A DNA stretch of 25,320 nt from Patescibacterium sp964487795 (GTDB taxonomy: Bacteria; Patescibacteriota; Patescibacteriia; Patescibacteriales; Patescibacteriaceae): positions 1 to 25,320 of the forward strand of contig CAZASI010000004.1 of assembly GCA_964487795.1 (NCBI GenBank), given 5' to 3'. Shown here piece after piece: positions 16,571 through 24,691 of this stretch; the stretch's first letter is position 1, and every line of letters starts with the position of its first letter. Position numbers and translations under genes: made by a program. The notes under the pieces are model-generated. The model did not search any database. It saw only the letters and a list, made by a program, of their open reading frames with translations, and was not told the origin of the DNA.

Positions 16571-16606
16571 AAAACCATTGACTTTAGTGGTTTTTTATGC
16601 TATTAT
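16571..16606 (+). promoter_or_regulatory. Terminator of yebC-ruvC overlapping the promoter of the SpoIID operon
   Basis: Hairpin AAAACCATT (16571-16579), loop GACTTT, AGTGGTTTT (16586-16594), T-run to 16596, looks like an intrinsic terminator 22 bases after the ruvC stop. The same bases hold the next promoter: TTGACT (16578-16583), 17 bases, TATTAT (16601-16606). A palindrome TTGTATACAA (16563-16572) lies just before the -35 and partly repeats the preceding GTACACAAA; it could be an operator. Confidence 0.65.
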
Positions 16607-16666
16607 TGAATAGTAAAGCAAAAATCCACCTACGCATAAAGCTACGGCGGATAAAACAAAAATAAA

Positions 16667-18319
16667 ATGTTAGACAAATTAAATACGCTTGGGAATATTG
16701 GTTGGCAATATTCATACAAGCTGATAAAAAAGAAAGCAATGGATCAGGAGCTCAGTTGGACTGGGCTCGCTATTAATCTGTCCATTGCTTTTTTTATTGT
16801 CGCGCTTTCCGCAACGTTTTTAAATGTAGCGCATCATTCCATTAATAATAAAAATGATAAGACAATTATTGAGAGCCAGCGCTTGATTCAAGCCGGTGCT
16901 CTCGTTCGCGCAATTATTCCGACGGCGCAGGCCGCGAGCGAATCAATACTGATACAGCCGGAGAAGAATACCTACTATATTCAAATCGCTCAAGATCAAA
17001 CTGCTACACAAACGATTCGTTTTAAAAATGTATCAAAACAGATTTTTAAAGCCTCGGAACTAAGTTTTGAAACAGGACCGTCAATGCGAACTTTTTCAAA
17101 ATTTAAAACCGATGCTTGGCCAAAGTTTTATCAGCCTACAAAAATTAAATCTGATTTAAAACCTGGACAAAGTGTAGATATTAGTTTTCCTTTAAAGGCG
17201 CCTACTGCCTTGGAGGGAATGATGCAGGAAAATTTTCAACTTGTGATACATGAGCGGCCCGTTCCCGGATCGCTCGTTCGAGTTTTTATAACAATAGTTA
17301 AACCAGGTACTAGTTCAAGCGCTCCAAGTGTAGCTCCTGTTACACCTACGCCAAATTCAACGATTAGTCCTGTTGTTCCGGCCCCTTCGACAAGCAGCCC
17401 GTTGCAACAAAGTGTTTCAAGTAGCACTGAACCAATACTTAGAATTGGTATCTTTAATCCGAGCTCGGCCCAGCGTGTTACCTATAATGGAGTATTTGAT
17501 ATTAAAGCTTCCGCCGAAACCTTATTTGCAGAAATTCCTGCAGGACAAACAGTGTCTGTAATCTATGATCCCGCTTCCCGGCGTTACGCCGTTACATTTG
17601 GTTCTCAAACCAAGCTAACGGCGTCGCCGATCCGCTTTGTTCCGCGTTTGATCGATTCAGTCGCAACCTTAGTTGATTATAAGAACGGTCCGGCTTGGAA
17701 TCCGAACGCGTCGGACAATCGTTTTCGCGGTATTATAGAATATCGTTATACAGAACCCGCTAAAAAAGTATGGTTTATTAACGAGCTTGGTATCGAAACC
17801 TATTTAAAGGGTATGGCCGAAACTTCAAACGCCGGCGCTTTAGAATACCAAAAAGTTATGGCGACTGCGGCGCGAAGTTATGCGGTCTATCACTATATGC
17901 GCGGTGTAAGTTTTGGTTTGACTGATGCGTCAACGAAACACGCTGCTGATCATTTTCATATTGATTCATATTATGACCAAGTCTATCGCGGTTATAATTC
18001 AGAAATTCGTATGCCACGTTTATCAGCCGCTGTTGATGCGACACGCGGAGTAACAGTGACCTATCAAGGCAAGACTGTTGTTACTCCGTATTTTTCAAAT
18101 TCTGACGGACGAACTCGCGATTGGACTGAGGTCTGGGGCGGGTCTGCGGTTCCATGGTTAAAGAGTGTTGCAGTGCCATATGATATTGGCAAAGCATTGT
18201 ATGGTCATGGAGTTGGCATGTCAGCTCGCGGTGCGGTCTTAATGGTTAATGCCGGACAAGACTGGCAGAGCGTCCTAAAATATTTTTATAGCGGCATTGA
18301 GCTGCTGAAGGTTTACTAA
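16667..18319 (+). CDS. Membrane-anchored SpoIID/LytB-domain protein
   Basis: A 550-aa exported wall protein. Residues 33-55 are one membrane helix after a basic N-terminus, giving an extracytoplasmic body. Residues about 94-213 form a beta-rich Ig-like domain, 214-253 are a Ser/Thr/Pro linker (VTPTPN..VVPAPSTSS), and 256-550 are the SpoIID domain. That domain includes ELGIETYLKGMAETSN (373-388; E385 is the probable equivalent of the SpoIID catalytic Glu), VMATAARSYAVYH, YFSNSDGRTRDWTEVWGG and the C-terminal GHGVGMSARGA (513-523). SpoIID is a lytic transglycosylase cutting peptidoglycan stripped of stem peptides. The usual SEMP context is changed to AETSN, so activity is likely but not certain. 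It is the first gene of a three-gene unit with a strong promoter; the leader is about 54 nt without a Shine-Dalgarno sequence. Confidence 0.86.
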   Translation: MLDKLNTLGNIGWQYSYKLIKKKAMDQELSWTGLAINLSIAFFIVALSATFLNVAHHSINNKNDKTIIESQRLIQAGALVRAIIPTAQAASESILIQPEKNTYYIQIAQDQTATQTIRFKNVSKQIFKASELSFETGPSMRTFSKFKTDAWPKFYQPTKIKSDLKPGQSVDISFPLKAPTALEGMMQENFQLVIHERPVPGSLVRVFITIVKPGTSSSAPSVAPVTPTPNSTISPVVPAPSTSSPLQQSVSSSTEPILRIGIFNPSSAQRVTYNGVFDIKASAETLFAEIPAGQTVSVIYDPASRRYAVTFGSQTKLTASPIRFVPRLIDSVATLVDYKNGPAWNPNASDNRFRGIIEYRYTEPAKKVWFINELGIETYLKGMAETSNAGALEYQKVMATAARSYAVYHYMRGVSFGLTDASTKHAADHFHIDSYYDQVYRGYNSEIRMPRLSAAVDATRGVTVTYQGKTVVTPYFSNSDGRTRDWTEVWGGSAVPWLKSVAVPYDIGKALYGHGVGMSARGAVLMVNAGQDWQSVLKYFYSGIELLKVY

Positions 18320-18327
18320 ATTTGTAT

Positions 18328-20574
18328 ATGTCTACAACAATTGAGAAGAGTGCGGTCGAGCAATCAACCCCGGTTTCCAAACTGGAATTACTCAAAAGAA
18401 AAATTGCTGAACAAAAAGAAAAGTATTCAGAAAAATTTTTAAGTGATGATGAGTTTGCTTTGGAAATTGCTGACATGGTCAAAGGAAATATGGCCCTGTC
18501 TAATAAGCAAGAGCAAGAAGGTGGTCGTCTAGAGAAGCCGCAACGCGCAATTGAACGAGCTATTAGAAATAAAAAAGCAGTTATTCAAAATGATATTAGT
18601 TCTTTGAATAACACCTTAATGGAGTGTCAAAACGCAATTACAGAAGCTGAAGCAATGGAGACGAGCGACGAAGCAATTCAAGAAGAAATTAAAAATGCCA
18701 TTACCGGACTACAGGAAGAAAAAAAGGCGATCGAAGAAAAAATAAATAATCTTAATCAAGATATTATTAAACTTGATGATGATCAAAACCAAGAATTTTC
18801 AAAATTAGATTCATATAAAATAGATCAAGCTAAGGCAGTTGATGATCCGTATCAATTTGCTGTTGAAACGGCCGTAGCGACACGAAATAATTTAAAAGAA
18901 TCACTAGGAGATAAGGATTCTAATACTATTAGAATGCCTGATTTTAAAAATGAAGATAAGGAAGTATATCTTTCCTCGATAAAAGAAAAGGCCAAAGAAA
19001 TTAATGAGGAAAAATTTTTTATTAAAAAAGTTGAGGATCATCTAAAAGGTGCGGGCTCTTATAATATTAATGGGGAGAATAGAAATAATTGGAAGATAAC
19101 TGAAATTATCAATGCTATTGAAAAATCTGAAGATACTGATCTGCCTGAGAATAAGAAAAGAGATATTGTTGCGCGCTTAATTGTTGATTACTCTGAGGAG
19201 GGTCAGTCAATAAAGAAAGAGAATCATTCGAATAATGAAAAAAATCGTTTTCTTGCTTTGTTAAAAAGTTATCCGGAGAAATATGAAAAACTCCAAGAAA
19301 AAATTAATGAGGCGAAGGAGCTTACTGAAGTATTAAAAAATAATATTTTAAGTTTGGGCGATGAGGAACAAATGAATAATTCCTTGAAAATCTTAGATAC
19401 CAATTTAAAGCGACTTGAAGATTTCCCAAAGGAATATGGCACTTATGTTGATAAGAGTCTGGTAGTTGCTGTAAAAACGGATTCTTTCAGCGATAATTCA
19501 TTGCTATATTCTGATACACGCAAACCAAACACCGACAGAATATCTACTTGGCTAGTGTCCGGTTTTCCAGGTTGGGAAAAAACTGCTGATGTTTATTGTT
19601 TACAACTTAAGGCAATGGATGATGATCTACTCAACAAGAAGGAACAATTACAAGCACATGCTAATAAAGCGCAAATTATAGCAAGTTCTGCGAACAAGAT
19701 ATATAAAGAGCAAGAGAATAAGAAATTTTCATATATACAAGAAGAAAACATGCGCGATTTTAAGAGTAGTGGATCAATCCATCAAGCTGAGAGGATTACT
19801 AAAGAAAGCAATGATAAGTTGGCGGAAAAGAACGAAGTTTTACAAGCAAGAGCTAAAGCATTAATTGATTATTTGAGTGCGAAAGAAGAGTATGAAAAAA
19901 TTATAAATTCTCCGGAGCATAATAAAGTGCGTAATGAAAAACAAAGCTTTGATGAACGTAGAAAGAAATGTATAGAGGACAATAAACAGGCCTTTAATAG
20001 TTTAATGCAATTTTCTTCTAATGATAATTTTGAAATTGTTTGGAATAAATTACAATCAAGTAAAAAAACTGATGATGAGCGTGATGCGGCTTATAATGAA
20101 TACCTCCGCCTGACGAAAGAACTCAAGTCTGCAGAAGATAATCTATCATCCAAGAAAAGCGAAAAAAATAAAGTCGATTTAGAGTCAAAAAAACTAGGTA
20201 AAAAACTTTCTGGCTTATTTGGAGGCGGGAATAAAGTTGATTATGAAAAAGAAGTTTCTGAACTTGAGAAACTAAAGAATGATATTTCAACTGAACTAGA
20301 TCAGGCTAAACAGAAGTATAATAAGTCTGAAGAAAAAAGATACTTACCAAAAAATCCTTACAATGGTGAATATTCGGTTTTTGCTCAGAAAGGGATGGGA
20401 GAGCGAATGTCAGTAAGCGCTTATTTGGACAAAGTAAAAGAAATAACTGATGAGGAGTTAGCTAAAGAATTTCCTGCGGATAAACAACAATTAGTCGAAG
20501 TAAGAGAAAAACTTCAAGCAAAGCTTAAAGAGGCAGAAGAAAAATATAATAAAGCTTTTAATGTAGAAAAATAA
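18328..20574 (+). CDS. Long coiled-coil protein, 748 aa, unknown function
   Basis: I do not recognise a named family. The protein has no signal peptide or membrane helix, is rich in K, E, N and Q, and is mostly predicted coiled coil (about residues 15-340 and 440-660). Two breaks are visible: a globular-looking part near 374-430 with STWLVSGFPGWEKTADVY, and a Gly-rich turn GLFGGGNKVDYEKE near 630. The end (about 670-745) has KNPYNGEYSVFAQKGMGERMSVSAYLDKV followed by a helix. I start it at ATG 18328; the TTG at 18322 would add two residues. It begins 8 bases after the SpoIID-like gene and is followed after 4 bases by the 104-aa gene, so the three are one operon. There is no Walker motif, so it is not an SMC. 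Confidence 0.85.
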   Translation: MSTTIEKSAVEQSTPVSKLELLKRKIAEQKEKYSEKFLSDDEFALEIADMVKGNMALSNKQEQEGGRLEKPQRAIERAIRNKKAVIQNDISSLNNTLMECQNAITEAEAMETSDEAIQEEIKNAITGLQEEKKAIEEKINNLNQDIIKLDDDQNQEFSKLDSYKIDQAKAVDDPYQFAVETAVATRNNLKESLGDKDSNTIRMPDFKNEDKEVYLSSIKEKAKEINEEKFFIKKVEDHLKGAGSYNINGENRNNWKITEIINAIEKSEDTDLPENKKRDIVARLIVDYSEEGQSIKKENHSNNEKNRFLALLKSYPEKYEKLQEKINEAKELTEVLKNNILSLGDEEQMNNSLKILDTNLKRLEDFPKEYGTYVDKSLVVAVKTDSFSDNSLLYSDTRKPNTDRISTWLVSGFPGWEKTADVYCLQLKAMDDDLLNKKEQLQAHANKAQIIASSANKIYKEQENKKFSYIQEENMRDFKSSGSIHQAERITKESNDKLAEKNEVLQARAKALIDYLSAKEEYEKIINSPEHNKVRNEKQSFDERRKKCIEDNKQAFNSLMQFSSNDNFEIVWNKLQSSKKTDDERDAAYNEYLRLTKELKSAEDNLSSKKSEKNKVDLESKKLGKKLSGLFGGGNKVDYEKEVSELEKLKNDISTELDQAKQKYNKSEEKRYLPKNPYNGEYSVFAQKGMGERMSVSAYLDKVKEITDEELAKEFPADKQQLVEVREKLQAKLKEAEEKYNKAFNVEK

Positions 20575-20578
20575 TTCT

Positions 20579-20893
20579 ATGGGATTTGAAAAAATCGAAG
20601 TTCCAAAAGTAAAAAAGGTGGTGAAGAACGGTTGGGATTTAGATGAGTTTCTTCCACCGGGTCAAAAAGACGCACTTGATTATGCTTCTGTTCAAACCGG
20701 GCAGGCGTACGATGAAACATATGTTGACGGCGCGGAAATAGGAACGAGTTATAAAGAGAAGCCACTTGAAGCAAGTTCAAAGATTAATAAAGAATCCTTT
20801 GATTCAGTTGAAGTGATTCAAGACACATTTCAAAAGAAGGCTGACGCGGACAAAATTAAAGAGCAATTTGAAAAACGGAATAAGGCAGCTTAA
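20579..20893 (+). CDS. 104-aa hypothetical protein, third gene of SpoIID operon
   Basis: I do not recognise the family. The N-terminal half has a distinct stretch, NGWDLDEFLPPGQKDALDYA (about 17-36); the C-terminal half is a charged helix (KKADADKIKEQFEKRNKAA). There is no signal peptide, membrane helix or cysteine. It begins 4 bases after the coiled-coil gene and ends 3 bases before a terminator, which supports expression as the last gene of the operon. The helix could pair with the coiled coil encoded just upstream; this is inference from position only. Confidence 0.78.
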   Translation: MGFEKIEVPKVKKVVKNGWDLDEFLPPGQKDALDYASVQTGQAYDETYVDGAEIGTSYKEKPLEASSKINKESFDSVEVIQDTFQKKADADKIKEQFEKRNKAA

Positions 20894-20896
20894 AAC

Positions 20897-20928
20897 AAAA
20901 TCCGGGGTATAGGGCCTCGGATTTTTGT
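20897..20928 (+). terminator. Terminator of the SpoIID operon
   Basis: AAAATCCG (20897-20904) pairs with CGGATTTT (20918-20925), with the GC-rich middle GGGTATAGGGCCT and a T-run to 20926. Confidence 0.8.
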
Positions 20929-20944
20929 TATTCTAATGAGCCAT

Positions 20945-20973
20945 TTGACAAAATTGTCGCCTGGAGCTAAGCT
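20945..20973 (+). promoter_or_regulatory. Possible promoter with overlapping palindrome
   Basis: Perfect TTGACA (20945-20950), 17 bases, then a weak TAAGCT (20968-20973). The -35 overlaps the palindrome GACAAAATTGTC (20947-20958), a shape expected of a repressor site. A second candidate -10, TATAAC, lies at 21021-21026 with a weak TTCAAT (20998-21003) 17 bases upstream. Confidence 0.4.
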
Positions 20974-21019
20974 GTTATTAACGTTTCAAATGTTATTTTC
21001 AATTTAATATACTTGCGCA

Positions 21020-21345
21020 GTATAACAGCAAAAGAAAAATAATCAACGCAAACGAAAAACAATTTAAAAGAAACAACGGTTTTAAAAAAATTTCTACAGG
21101 AAAACGAGGAATTATCACTCAAGACATAAATGCATAGCGTCTTCTCTGAGCAATCCAATAATATATTGGTATTTAATAAGCCTCTAAGTGTATTTAATCT
21201 CCTCCCTGCCGTTTTAATAAATTATTTTTCAAATAGTGCCAACAACTCAGTAAGTATGTTTAAAACCGAAGATCGTGTAAAAAAATACGATCTTAAATTA
21301 ACCTCCCCTAAAGTCTAAACACTTCCAGGGGAGTGTTTTTTTATA
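21020..21345 (+). ncRNA. Candidate structured RNA or small-gene transcript upstream of smc
   Basis: This stretch has its own terminator and long-range pairing: CGGTTTTAAA (21077-21086) is the exact complement of TTTAAAACCG (21259-21268). Inside are hairpins CCAATA-ATA-TATTGG (about 21153-21167) and AAGAC/GTCTT (about 21120-21142). After it, AAGATCGT (21269-21276) pairs with ACGATCTT (21287-21294), and the terminator follows. A 62-codon ORF (ATG 21130, stop 21318) ends exactly where the terminator begins. It has no recognisable features and no Shine-Dalgarno or close promoter, but cannot be dismissed. Nothing here matches an RNA family I know. Confidence 0.4.
21318..21342 (+). terminator. Terminator with a competing upstream pairing
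   Basis: AACACTTC (21318-21325), loop CAGG, GGAGTGTT (21330-21337), T-run to 21342: a clear intrinsic terminator. CTCCCCT (21303-21309) can instead pair with AGGGGAG (21327-21333), which uses the 3' arm and would block it. This is the geometry of an attenuator, but may be chance. Confidence 0.75.
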
Positions 21346-21380
21346 CGCCAATCTTGGTTTTTGTTTCTCTGAAAATGATG

Positions 21381-21386
21381 TATAAT
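21381..21386 (+). promoter_or_regulatory. -10 element before smc
   Basis: Perfect TATAAT, 35 bases before the smc ATG. There is no good -35 at 16-18 bases. The start is expected near 21393, giving a leader of about 29 nt with the sequence CGCCAAGGCGCC that can form a short hairpin. Confidence 0.5.
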
Positions 21387-21421
21387 AAAGCTAACGCCAA
21401 GGCGCCTTTTCTTATTTTCTT

Positions 21422-23692
21422 ATGTATCTAGAACGACTCGAAGTCCAGGGCTTTAAATCATTTGCCAATAAAAACCAACTCGTTTTTCCGGGTATTGTTG
21501 ATGGCGACCGCCGCGGCTTAACTGCGATTGTTGGTCCAAACGGTTCGGGTAAATCTAACATTGCGGATTCGGTGCGTTGGGCTTTGGGCGAACAGAGCAT
21601 GAAAACTCTGCGCGGAAAAAAGTCCGAAGATATTATCTTTTCCGGCTCTGATAAGAAAGGCAAGCTCGGCATGGCTGAAGTTTCGCTTTATTTTAATAAT
21701 GAAGATCGCAGCGCCCCAGTTGATTATTCGCAGTTTGTTTTAACTCGTCGTCTATATCGAGACGGCGAAAGTGACTATTTGATAAATAATACCAAAGTTC
21801 GTTTGCTTGATGTGCAGATGATGCTGGCTAAAGCCAATGTCGGTTCAAAAACCTATAGCGTCATCGGACAGGGTACGGTTGAAGGATTTTTAAATACGTC
21901 GCTCGCGGAACGAAAGGAGTTTTTTGATGAAGCGACCGGCGTAAAACAATTTCAAATTAAGCGCGATGAGTCTTTGAATAAATTACGTTTAAGTTTAGAG
22001 CATCTTGGACAAGCCGAAATGCTCTTGTCAGAAATCGAACCGCGCTTGGCCAATTTAACCCGTCAGGTTAACCGTTTAAAACGTCGCGGTGAAGTTGAAG
22101 TTGAATTAAGAGAATTACAACTTGCATATTTTAGAACAATTTGGCATGAGATTCATGATCGCTTTAAAGAGTCTAATGATTCTCTGTTAGAACTTGAAAA
22201 GAATAAACAAGTTAAAGATAAAAAGTTGGCGACCCTAACTCAGGAGCTTGCTGGTTTGCAGCGTCAAGGTGGCGTGAGTAAAGATTTTGAAAGATTGCAG
22301 CATGAACTTTCCACTTTTCAAACTCAAAAAGAAAAGCTGCAAACTGAGCGCATTAAAATGGAAGCGCGTTTGGAATTAAAAATAGAAGCTGAACATTCAT
22401 ATCTCACTAAAGAGATTGCCATTGAACTTCATAAGAGATTAGAAAAATCTTTAGAGCTTTTAGAAAAGTCTGAAAGTATTAATGATCTAGAAGGAATAAA
22501 AAAAGCGTTTGCTTTAATCAAAAAAGAATTATCAGAATTGCATGCGCTTACAATAAAACATACACAAAGCTCCGTTAAAGCTCCAGTTAAACAAGAAACC
22601 AATGTTGTTGAACGAAATAAGCTGGACGAAGATATCGCCAAGATTGATCAAGAAATTTCTGCAGTTAAAACAAAGTTGTCTCGTTTTAGCGATGACCAAG
22701 AAGCTGAACGCCAGCGTTTATTTTCGATGCAAAATAGTATTCAATCCTTGCAACATGAAATTAACGAACTGAGCAATAAGTTAAATGCTGCGCAGGTTGA
22801 ATCAGCTCGTCAGGAAACAAAACTTGAAGATTTGGAAAATGCTATCAGACAAGATTTGGGCGGACTTAAGGAGGTGCGTGATGAACGCGCTAAAGAATCA
22901 ATTGATCGTTTTGCGGTGCAAGATAAAATTACGCAATTGAAACGCCAGATGGAATTAATCGGCGGTATTGATCCGGAAATTGAAAATGAATACATTACTA
23001 CGAAAGAACGCTATGACTTTTTGTCGGGACAAGTAAACGATTTGCTCAGTACTGGGGAATCATTGGAGCAAGTTATTGTTGAATTAGATGCGACGATCAA
23101 AGAACGTTTTGATAAAGAGTTTAAAATTATTTCTCAGAAATTTGAAGAATATTTTAAGATCTTATTTAACGGCGGTAATGCCAAGATTATTAAAGTCATG
23201 GCTGATGATGAATCTTTAAACCCTGAGAATCCTGCTGAAAGAGAAGAAAAGAATGAACAAGAAGAAAATGCTCCAATGTCAGCTTCTACGATTAAGTTAA
23301 AACGAATTAAATATTTACAAAAGTATAATGCAACCGGTTTGGCTGGTATTGAAATTCAAGCCACGCCTCCGGGAAAAAAAATTAAATCAATTACCATGTT
23401 GTCCGGCGGAGAACGCGCCTTAACTGCCATTGCTTTGATTAGCGCAATCATCTCAGCGAATCCTTCACCGTTTGTTGTGCTCGACGAAGTTGATGCAGCT
23501 TTAGACGAAGCGAACTCAGAACGTCTCGCAAAAATTTTAGATGACCTGTCTCATAAAACTCAATTTATTGTTATTACTCACAATCGTGCTTCAATGCTTC
23601 GCGCTGCTATGCTCTACGGTGTCACGATGCAAGATGACGGTGTTTCAAAACTATTAAGCATCAAAATGGAGGATGCTAAATTTAACCGATGA
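21422..23692 (+). CDS. smc: Short SMC-like ATPase without recognisable hinge
   Basis: A chromosome-structure ATPase of the SMC family, but only 756 aa against about 1150-1200 normally. Both ATPase halves are complete: Walker A GPNGSGKS (38-45), IADSVRWALGEQS, the FSGSDKKGKLG and YSVIGQGTVEGFL regions (N lobe), and C-lobe signature LSGGE (660-664), Walker B FVVLDEVDAALDEAN (684-698) and ITHNRASM (659+ region end). Between them are two coiled-coil arms (about 190-330 and 395-560), joined only by a helical, charged stretch (about 330-395) containing KHTQSSVKAPVKQETN; no hinge fold and no cysteine (so no zinc hook) is visible. The C lobe also has an acidic insert (about 598-630, ENPAEREEKNEQEEN). 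No scpA or scpB lies nearby. It overlaps the next gene by ATGA. Confidence 0.88.
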   Translation: MYLERLEVQGFKSFANKNQLVFPGIVDGDRRGLTAIVGPNGSGKSNIADSVRWALGEQSMKTLRGKKSEDIIFSGSDKKGKLGMAEVSLYFNNEDRSAPVDYSQFVLTRRLYRDGESDYLINNTKVRLLDVQMMLAKANVGSKTYSVIGQGTVEGFLNTSLAERKEFFDEATGVKQFQIKRDESLNKLRLSLEHLGQAEMLLSEIEPRLANLTRQVNRLKRRGEVEVELRELQLAYFRTIWHEIHDRFKESNDSLLELEKNKQVKDKKLATLTQELAGLQRQGGVSKDFERLQHELSTFQTQKEKLQTERIKMEARLELKIEAEHSYLTKEIAIELHKRLEKSLELLEKSESINDLEGIKKAFALIKKELSELHALTIKHTQSSVKAPVKQETNVVERNKLDEDIAKIDQEISAVKTKLSRFSDDQEAERQRLFSMQNSIQSLQHEINELSNKLNAAQVESARQETKLEDLENAIRQDLGGLKEVRDERAKESIDRFAVQDKITQLKRQMELIGGIDPEIENEYITTKERYDFLSGQVNDLLSTGESLEQVIVELDATIKERFDKEFKIISQKFEEYFKILFNGGNAKIIKVMADDESLNPENPAEREEKNEQEENAPMSASTIKLKRIKYLQKYNATGLAGIEIQATPPGKKIKSITMLSGGERALTAIALISAIISANPSPFVVLDEVDAALDEANSERLAKILDDLSHKTQFIVITHNRASMLRAAMLYGVTMQDDGVSKLLSIKMEDAKFNR

Positions 23693-24612
23693 AAAAATCA
23701 GAAATCCGCAAAGACTATATAACTAATCGATACGTTATTATTGCTCCGGGTCGCAAGAAGCGCCCGCACGAGTTCAAACCGCAAACTAGCGCAAATCCAC
23801 ATAACACTGAGTTCAGTTTCGATAAACTGAAGCCGAAAGCCCTGGCTTCAATCGGTCATGGACAAGGACAAATTATTGCGGTGGCAAATAAATTTCCGGC
23901 GGTGACGCCTAATAATAAAAAAGCGTACGGCTTTCAGGAGGTTGTTGTTGAAACGCCTAATCCAAAACTTCGTTTGGGTGATTTAAATGTTACACAGATT
24001 AAAGATTTGTTTATAATGTATCAACGTCGGACAAAATTTTTATTAAAAAAACCGCGTTTGAATTATATTTTGTGTTTTAAAAATGAAGGATCTGAAGCTG
24101 GTGCCTCAATCTCTCACGCACATTCTCAAATTTTTGCCACAGAGATTATTCCCCTGCGCGTTGTAGAAACAAGCGAGCGTTTAAAAGGATATCAAATTGA
24201 ACACGGACATTCAATGTACGGCGATATTATTAAGAAGGAAATGAAGTCGCCGCGCCGCGTTTTTGAAAATAAAGAAATCGCAGTTTTTTGTCCTTACGCG
24301 AGCGCGTATGAAAATGAGGTATGGATTGTGAGCAAGCGCGAGATGATTGATATTACAAAGTTGAACGACGCCGAATTAAACTCGATGAGCAAAGCTTTGA
24401 AAAAAATTCTTCAGCCTTTGAAAGAAATAAATGCGCCTTATAACTACTTTTTTCATTCCTTAAAAAACGCCAGTCCGGAACGGGTTTGCCTGCGTATTCA
24501 GCCCCGGGCTCATATCTGGTCCGGCGTTGAACTCGATTCTTCAATGACCGTCAATTGGGTGGCGCCGGAAGAGGCGGCCAAGATGTATCGAAAAGCCTTT
24601 AAAACAAGGTAA
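23689..24612 (+). CDS. GalT-like nucleotidyltransferase (HIT superfamily)
   Basis: A 307-aa member of the galactose-1-phosphate uridylyltransferase family, which swaps a nucleotide between UDP-sugar and sugar phosphate through a histidine intermediate. Seen: MKKSEIRKDYITNRYVIIAPGRKKRPHEF (typical start), ANKFPAV, GFQEVVVETP, NEGSEAGASISHAHSQI (132-148, active-site region) and a C-terminal PYNYFFHS and RIHIxPR-like RIQPRAHIWSG. Two departures from E. coli GalT: the active site is HAH rather than HPH, and the zinc-binding CxxC near residue 30 is missing. This pattern is closer to ADP-glucose phosphorylase-type relatives, so the substrate is open. It is translated by ATGA overlap with smc, an unusual pairing. 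Confidence 0.84.
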   Translation: MKKSEIRKDYITNRYVIIAPGRKKRPHEFKPQTSANPHNTEFSFDKLKPKALASIGHGQGQIIAVANKFPAVTPNNKKAYGFQEVVVETPNPKLRLGDLNVTQIKDLFIMYQRRTKFLLKKPRLNYILCFKNEGSEAGASISHAHSQIFATEIIPLRVVETSERLKGYQIEHGHSMYGDIIKKEMKSPRRVFENKEIAVFCPYASAYENEVWIVSKREMIDITKLNDAELNSMSKALKKILQPLKEINAPYNYFFHSLKNASPERVCLRIQPRAHIWSGVELDSSMTVNWVAPEEAAKMYRKAFKTR

Positions 24613-24656
24613 TTCTAGCTCTTTTAGGTCTTAAATGTTTGATTCTCCGCAAACTC

Positions 24657-24685
24657 TTGACACATTTCAAACAATGCTCTAAAAT
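24657..24685 (+). promoter_or_regulatory. Ribosomal RNA promoter
   Basis: Perfect TTGACA (24657-24662), exactly 17 bases, TAAAAT (24680-24685), 45 bases after the GalT-like gene and pointing to the 16S gene. The start is expected near 24692. The AT-rich stretch upstream (TTTTAGGTCTTAAATGTTTG) could act as an UP element. Confidence 0.82.
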
Positions 24686-24691
24686 AATCGT

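Noticed and set aside
18328..20574. Coiled-coil protein as a second SMC or Rad50
   Set aside because: No Walker A, LSGGE or Walker B motif is present.
21422..23692. SMC as a degraded pseudogene
   Set aside because: The frame is open, both ATPase halves keep all motifs, and the stop overlaps the next start in ATGA, so it is maintained.
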